Shown: positions 60,306 through 64,000 of the stretch, in pieces
How the letters are laid out: each line of letters starts with the position of its first letter
Numbering within the stretch: the stretch's first letter is position 1
Assembly: GCA_037951165.1 (NCBI GenBank)
Contig: JBBDHG010000112.1
Span: 3,275,001-3,339,000 of the forward strand
Direction: 5' to 3'
Length of the DNA: 64,000 bases
Origin: Lophius americanus
Lineage: Eukaryota; Chordata; Actinopteri; Lophiiformes; Lophiidae
The notes under the pieces: model-generated
Told to the model about the DNA's origin: nothing
What the model saw: only the letters and a program-made list of their open reading frames with translations
Databases searched by the model: none
Program-made: the position numbers and the translations under genes

Positions 60306-60790
60306 TGTCCCCTTAGATTACAGTGTCCTGATAGACTGCAAACCTGTGGCTTCTACAAATAAACCAGAAAAAGCGAGAGTTTGTGTGGGAAAAGAGAGAT
60401 AGGTGATCACAGTCAGGGATGAGTGAGTCAAGTATAAGGGTCAAATAAAAAGTGAAAGACCACTTCGATTTCATTGTAATGGAAGGATAGTTCTGTTTAT
60501 GTGGGTGTGTGTCTGTCTGTGTGATGAGGGGGAATCCCAGCTCGATCCACAGAGCCAAATATGGGAGTGTGGGAATGAGACAGAGGGCTGGCAGGCTAAC
60601 GAGGTCTAACATAGAGGGGGAGGCCCAAACCAATATGGCACAGAGACTGCTTATTCAACCAGCAGAGAGAGCCAGAACTGTATGTGTACGTGCATGTGCA
60701 TGTGTATTGGTGTGTCTGAAACTCCTGGCCACTTACCCTCCCCACTGGTTCACTTAAATTGCACCCATCCGTGTACTTGGAGTGGTATAG
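60306..60790. other. Non-genic sequence between two CA arrays
   Basis: Nothing recognised. Open frames that run into the CA arrays are spurious. Confidence 0.5.
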
Positions 60791-60817
60791 CACACACAAA
60801 CACATGCACATGCACGC

Positions 60818-60896
<79 letters not shown>

Positions 60897-60928
60897 CACC
60901 AACACCCACACACACACACACACACACA
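60791..60928. repeat. Long (CA)n microsatellite
   Basis: About 138 bp, with a nearly pure core of roughly 70 bp, TGCACG variants on the left and AACAC/CCA interruptions on the right. Confidence 0.95.
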
Positions 60929-61563
60929 GGTTTTTCTTTCTCCTGTCTCTCTATCTCTCCCAGGGATGTTTGTGTTTTATATCTGTGGGGTATTTGGCAG
61001 GGTCTATACGATGATTTGGGAAGGGAGCTTTGGTCGAATTGTGGATGTGCTCCTGGCGCCTGGCTCAAACTCTGGATGGCCGTGTGTGATTTTGTGCATG
61101 TGTATGCGCGTCCTCAGAGATAGAGTTGTTCATACATAATGAGGAAACTGCATTATCAAGCCCGAATAACATTTTTTCATTCCCTTGATGACGTGTACAG
61201 CCATAAGAAAGAGGGCACTTCCATTGCTACTTAACAAAAACACAGCTGTCAATTTTTGTTCCCAAATATTTGTGATATCACTAAGAGAACAGGCAGAAAT
61301 GCAAAGACAGTATGAGTAGACAGACATATAAAAATACTCAACTATTAAAGAGAATATTACAGAAAAATGAATACCCTGTATATCAATTCAATATACTTAA
61401 CCCTTTGGCTGCTGAACGTGTATTAAAGAGGGGAACGGAAGTGTGGGGGGGTTTATTATGTGACACTCTAGATGTCACTCACAAGAAACCACAGATATGC
61501 TTGTTCTCTTCCAGCTGGAAGATGAATCAGGAGTAGTGCATGTGTCATTAATTGTGCCTGACA

Positions 61564-61593
61564 GAAACATGTCTGTTTCGGTAGACATGTTTC
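61564..61593. repeat. Perfect 11-bp hairpin
   Basis: Arms GAAACATGTCT (61564-61574) and AGACATGTTTC (61583-61593), loop of 8. Confidence 0.9.
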
Positions 61594-62238
61594 ATCACCT
61601 TGGGTAGGTTTGGTGAACCAGGCAGGTGTAGGGAGTTTATTTCTGGACTCTGTTGCAGGCACGTAGGGTGATTGCAAAGCGGGAACGTGCACAGATCTTT
61701 TGGGGGTAAGGTACTCTAGTGAAAAAAACTTCTTATAATTATTTATTAAAAATGTTTTAAAACAAAAAGTTAAATATAGTGGCACATTTCTGACTTACTT
61801 AACGATTTATTTTAGCACCCTCACACACACGCAATGGTTTTATACCCAACAGATTTCTTCAAAATAATCAGTTCACAATGAGACAATGTACTTCTTTAGT
61901 ATTCACTAGGTGTATCACAAGAGGAGGCAAAAACAAAAGGATATTATGCCACAATGTGCATTATATGCTATTTCTTCTAGAAAATATTTATAATAATTAA
62001 TATAACTGACTGCAACAGGGATAAGGACATAATAAAGTTAGAATTTTTCAAATATTGCACTAATAATTTGATTATTTTGCACAAGAGAAAAAATCCTTTC
62101 AATTCTTTCGGTGGTATTGAAATAGATAAATCTTCAAAATCAACAAAAATCTTCACACCAAAACTGAAAAAAAAGGCTGCTCTCTACTAAGCAAACCAAC
62201 CTACCCCCCAAATTACAAAATACGGTCATGTTTAGACC

Positions 62239-62273
62239 GAATTCACTAAGCAACAATTAAGCTTAGTGAATTC
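62239..62273. repeat. Perfect 13-bp hairpin
   Basis: Arms GAATTCACTAAGC (62239-62251) and GCTTAGTGAATTC (62261-62273), loop of 9. Confidence 0.9.
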
Positions 62274-62800
62274 TGCTCTCCTCTCATACTCCTTCTTTTA
62301 ATATTACTGTAAGAAACACTGCAAAAAGATTGAAAAAACACTGCAAAGAATTTCCTGAGAAATGCTGCAAAAATGCCGCTTTTTTTGCCCTCTATATTTC
62401 TTTGTGTTAAGAGCTTGTTAGGTCTGTTCTCCTATATTCCCCTGTTCGCTCTCTTTCCTCTCTTCCAGCCGCCTTATGGGGGCCATGGCCCTCTAGATGT
62501 TTATCACTTCACTGTGGTTTACAGGAATTAGTGGTGTGCCATACCACGGATTTCCTTCCTGATCTGATACCAAGTAAAACACTGGCATTGTCGACACCAA
62601 TCCGACATCGATACTTCGTACAAAAGCTTGAGGTGTTCATAAAATGTAAAAAAGTAGATGATTTATAATTATATATACAATGACATCAGGAAAGTGTCGG
62701 CCGTGGATTTTGAGTATTCAGCGTTATACTCCTGTACCGCAGGCTGTTGTAATACTGCATCACCACTCCATATTCAAAGAGACAACATTTATGTATAGAT

Positions 62801-63075
<275 letters not shown>

Positions 63076-63076
63076 T

Positions 63077-63480
63077 AGGTAGTTTTATTTATTTATTTAT
63101 TGTCATTGCACATGAGCGGCTTACACGAATATCATAGACACATACTGCAACTTTCAAGTTTGTAGCACTATTAAACCTAATGACATTATAATGCATCACA
63201 AATAGATATTACATTTATATCTTAAATAACTTTCATAACTAACTAACAAACTCTCAAAAACCAATCACATTTACTCACACCGACACAAAGAAAGCAAAAA
63301 TACCATAAGTGTAGTTAACAGGATTTAACAGTGTTTCATCACAGACTCCAGCCAGGCTGCTGGGTATAATCAGAGGAGCCATAAGGAAAACCGGAACACT
63401 GAATTTGGACATCATTCATAAAAGAAACGGCAGCAACCATCTGAAGCAAGCACACGTCAAAATGTTAAAAAAAAAACATT
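63077..63480 (-). mobile_element. Probable non-LTR retrotransposon 3' end
   Basis: Read on the minus strand, CATGTGCAATGACAATAAAT followed by AAATAAAAC and then tetranucleotides is a typical fish LINE/SINE 3' terminus. The tetranucleotide array would then have grown from its tail. The upstream body (about 63115-63480) has no recognisable reverse transcriptase, so extent and clade are uncertain. Confidence 0.45.
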
Positions 63481-64000
63481 GCAAGCAAACAACACCGAGA
63501 CACCGATGTGCGCTTTAATTAATAACAGTACAGACCGAACACAACTTTACAATTATATGTTTATTGTTTTAAAAAAATATTTATTTCATTTTATTGAGCT
63601 ATTTTGCTCCTGATTTAATTTATATTCATATTTATTAACTTATATTTTGTTTCATTTTATTGGCAATTTTTATAAAAATTTTAATAATGATTCCTAAGCA
63701 TTTTTTTAGGCTGTCCATGTAAATCCACCTACTGTTGGATAGACATCTGGTTGTGAAAGTCAGATGCATTGTTGCTTCAATGCGGCAACTTCTAATTTCA
63801 TTTGAAGAAGCAGTTCAGGTCTTTATGTATGTGAAGAACATCTCGTCCTTCTATGAGATTTCCCCTTTTGTAATAGTTACGTAATTTGAGGAAGTGTCGG
63901 GCAGTTGATCACATTAATAAACACAAATGTACAGAGATATAATTCTGATTTAAAGAGATATTAAACATCACTAAAAACCATCCAATATTCTTTAAAAGTG
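63481..64000. other. AT-rich non-genic sequence
   Basis: Nothing recognised. The middle (63540-63690) is extremely AT-rich. Confidence 0.5.

Larger units (their letters stand above)
60929..62800. other. Non-genic sequence
   Basis: It has hairpins at 61564-61593 and 62239-62273. No repeat family or exon recognised. Confidence 0.45.

Noticed and set aside
60596..61068. Cysteine/valine and histidine/threonine repeat proteins
   Set aside because: Translations of CA/TG microsatellites.

Overview
The window looks like intergenic or deep intronic DNA from a ray-finned (teleost) fish. This rests on the repeats: tRNA-headed SINEs with a V-SINE-like core, the common fish LINE 3' ends that finish in GGATAAGC-type motifs and GGAT or TTGA tails, several Tc1/mariner and hAT relics, and very abundant CA, TA and tetranucleotide microsatellites. 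I find no intact protein-coding gene, no rRNA and no free-standing tRNA. The long open frames fall in simple repeats, in GC-rich non-coding-looking blocks, or over dead transposase relics. All family names were recognised by eye; no database search was run.

Layout. 1-9.8 kb: AT-rich sequence with GC-rich candidate regulatory blocks (470-900, 6460-6990, 8440-8999), a minus-strand relic of a Helitron-like family (1488-1795), a hAT-like non-autonomous piece (about 3380-3717), an internally deleted Tc1 relic (4515-4990) and a LINE tail (7775-7856). 9.8-26 kb: TA, CA and CT microsatellites, a LINE 3' end (11370-11625), a second deleted Tc1 copy of the same family (12680-13004), candidate SRF and CTCF motifs, a duplicated decayed repeat (24170-25040) and a 140-bp TA array. 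26-37.7 kb: the quietest part, mostly unique sequence with one SINE (32539-32787). 37.7-41.7 kb: a DNA-transposon end, a dead hAT transposase 3' part, a cluster of nested palindromes and a roughly 750-bp element with terminal inverted repeats. 41.7-47.9 kb: mostly unique sequence.

47.9-52.3 kb is the most structured part. It holds a roughly 980-bp minisatellite of 31 units with two domains and higher-order periodicity, a Helitron-like relic, a 30-base C run, a foldback element of about 845 bp with a SINE in its left arm, and a dead Tc1 transposase of a second lineage. 57.7-58.8 kb is a larger copy of the Helitron-like family, built of about 2.5-3 internal units and ending in a 7-bp hairpin plus CTAG. 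60-63.5 kb has CA/CG arrays and a 272-bp GGAT/AGAT/AGAC compound microsatellite next to a probable minus-strand LINE 3' end.

One pattern runs across the window: many short perfect hairpins (arms of 10-13 bp, loops of 2-10 bases), far more than a random-sequence estimate predicts. They are scattered in unrelated sequence, which fits local template-switch mutation. Nothing here forms an operon or pathway. The biology on view is transposon decay, tandem-repeat growth and possibly long-range regulatory DNA.
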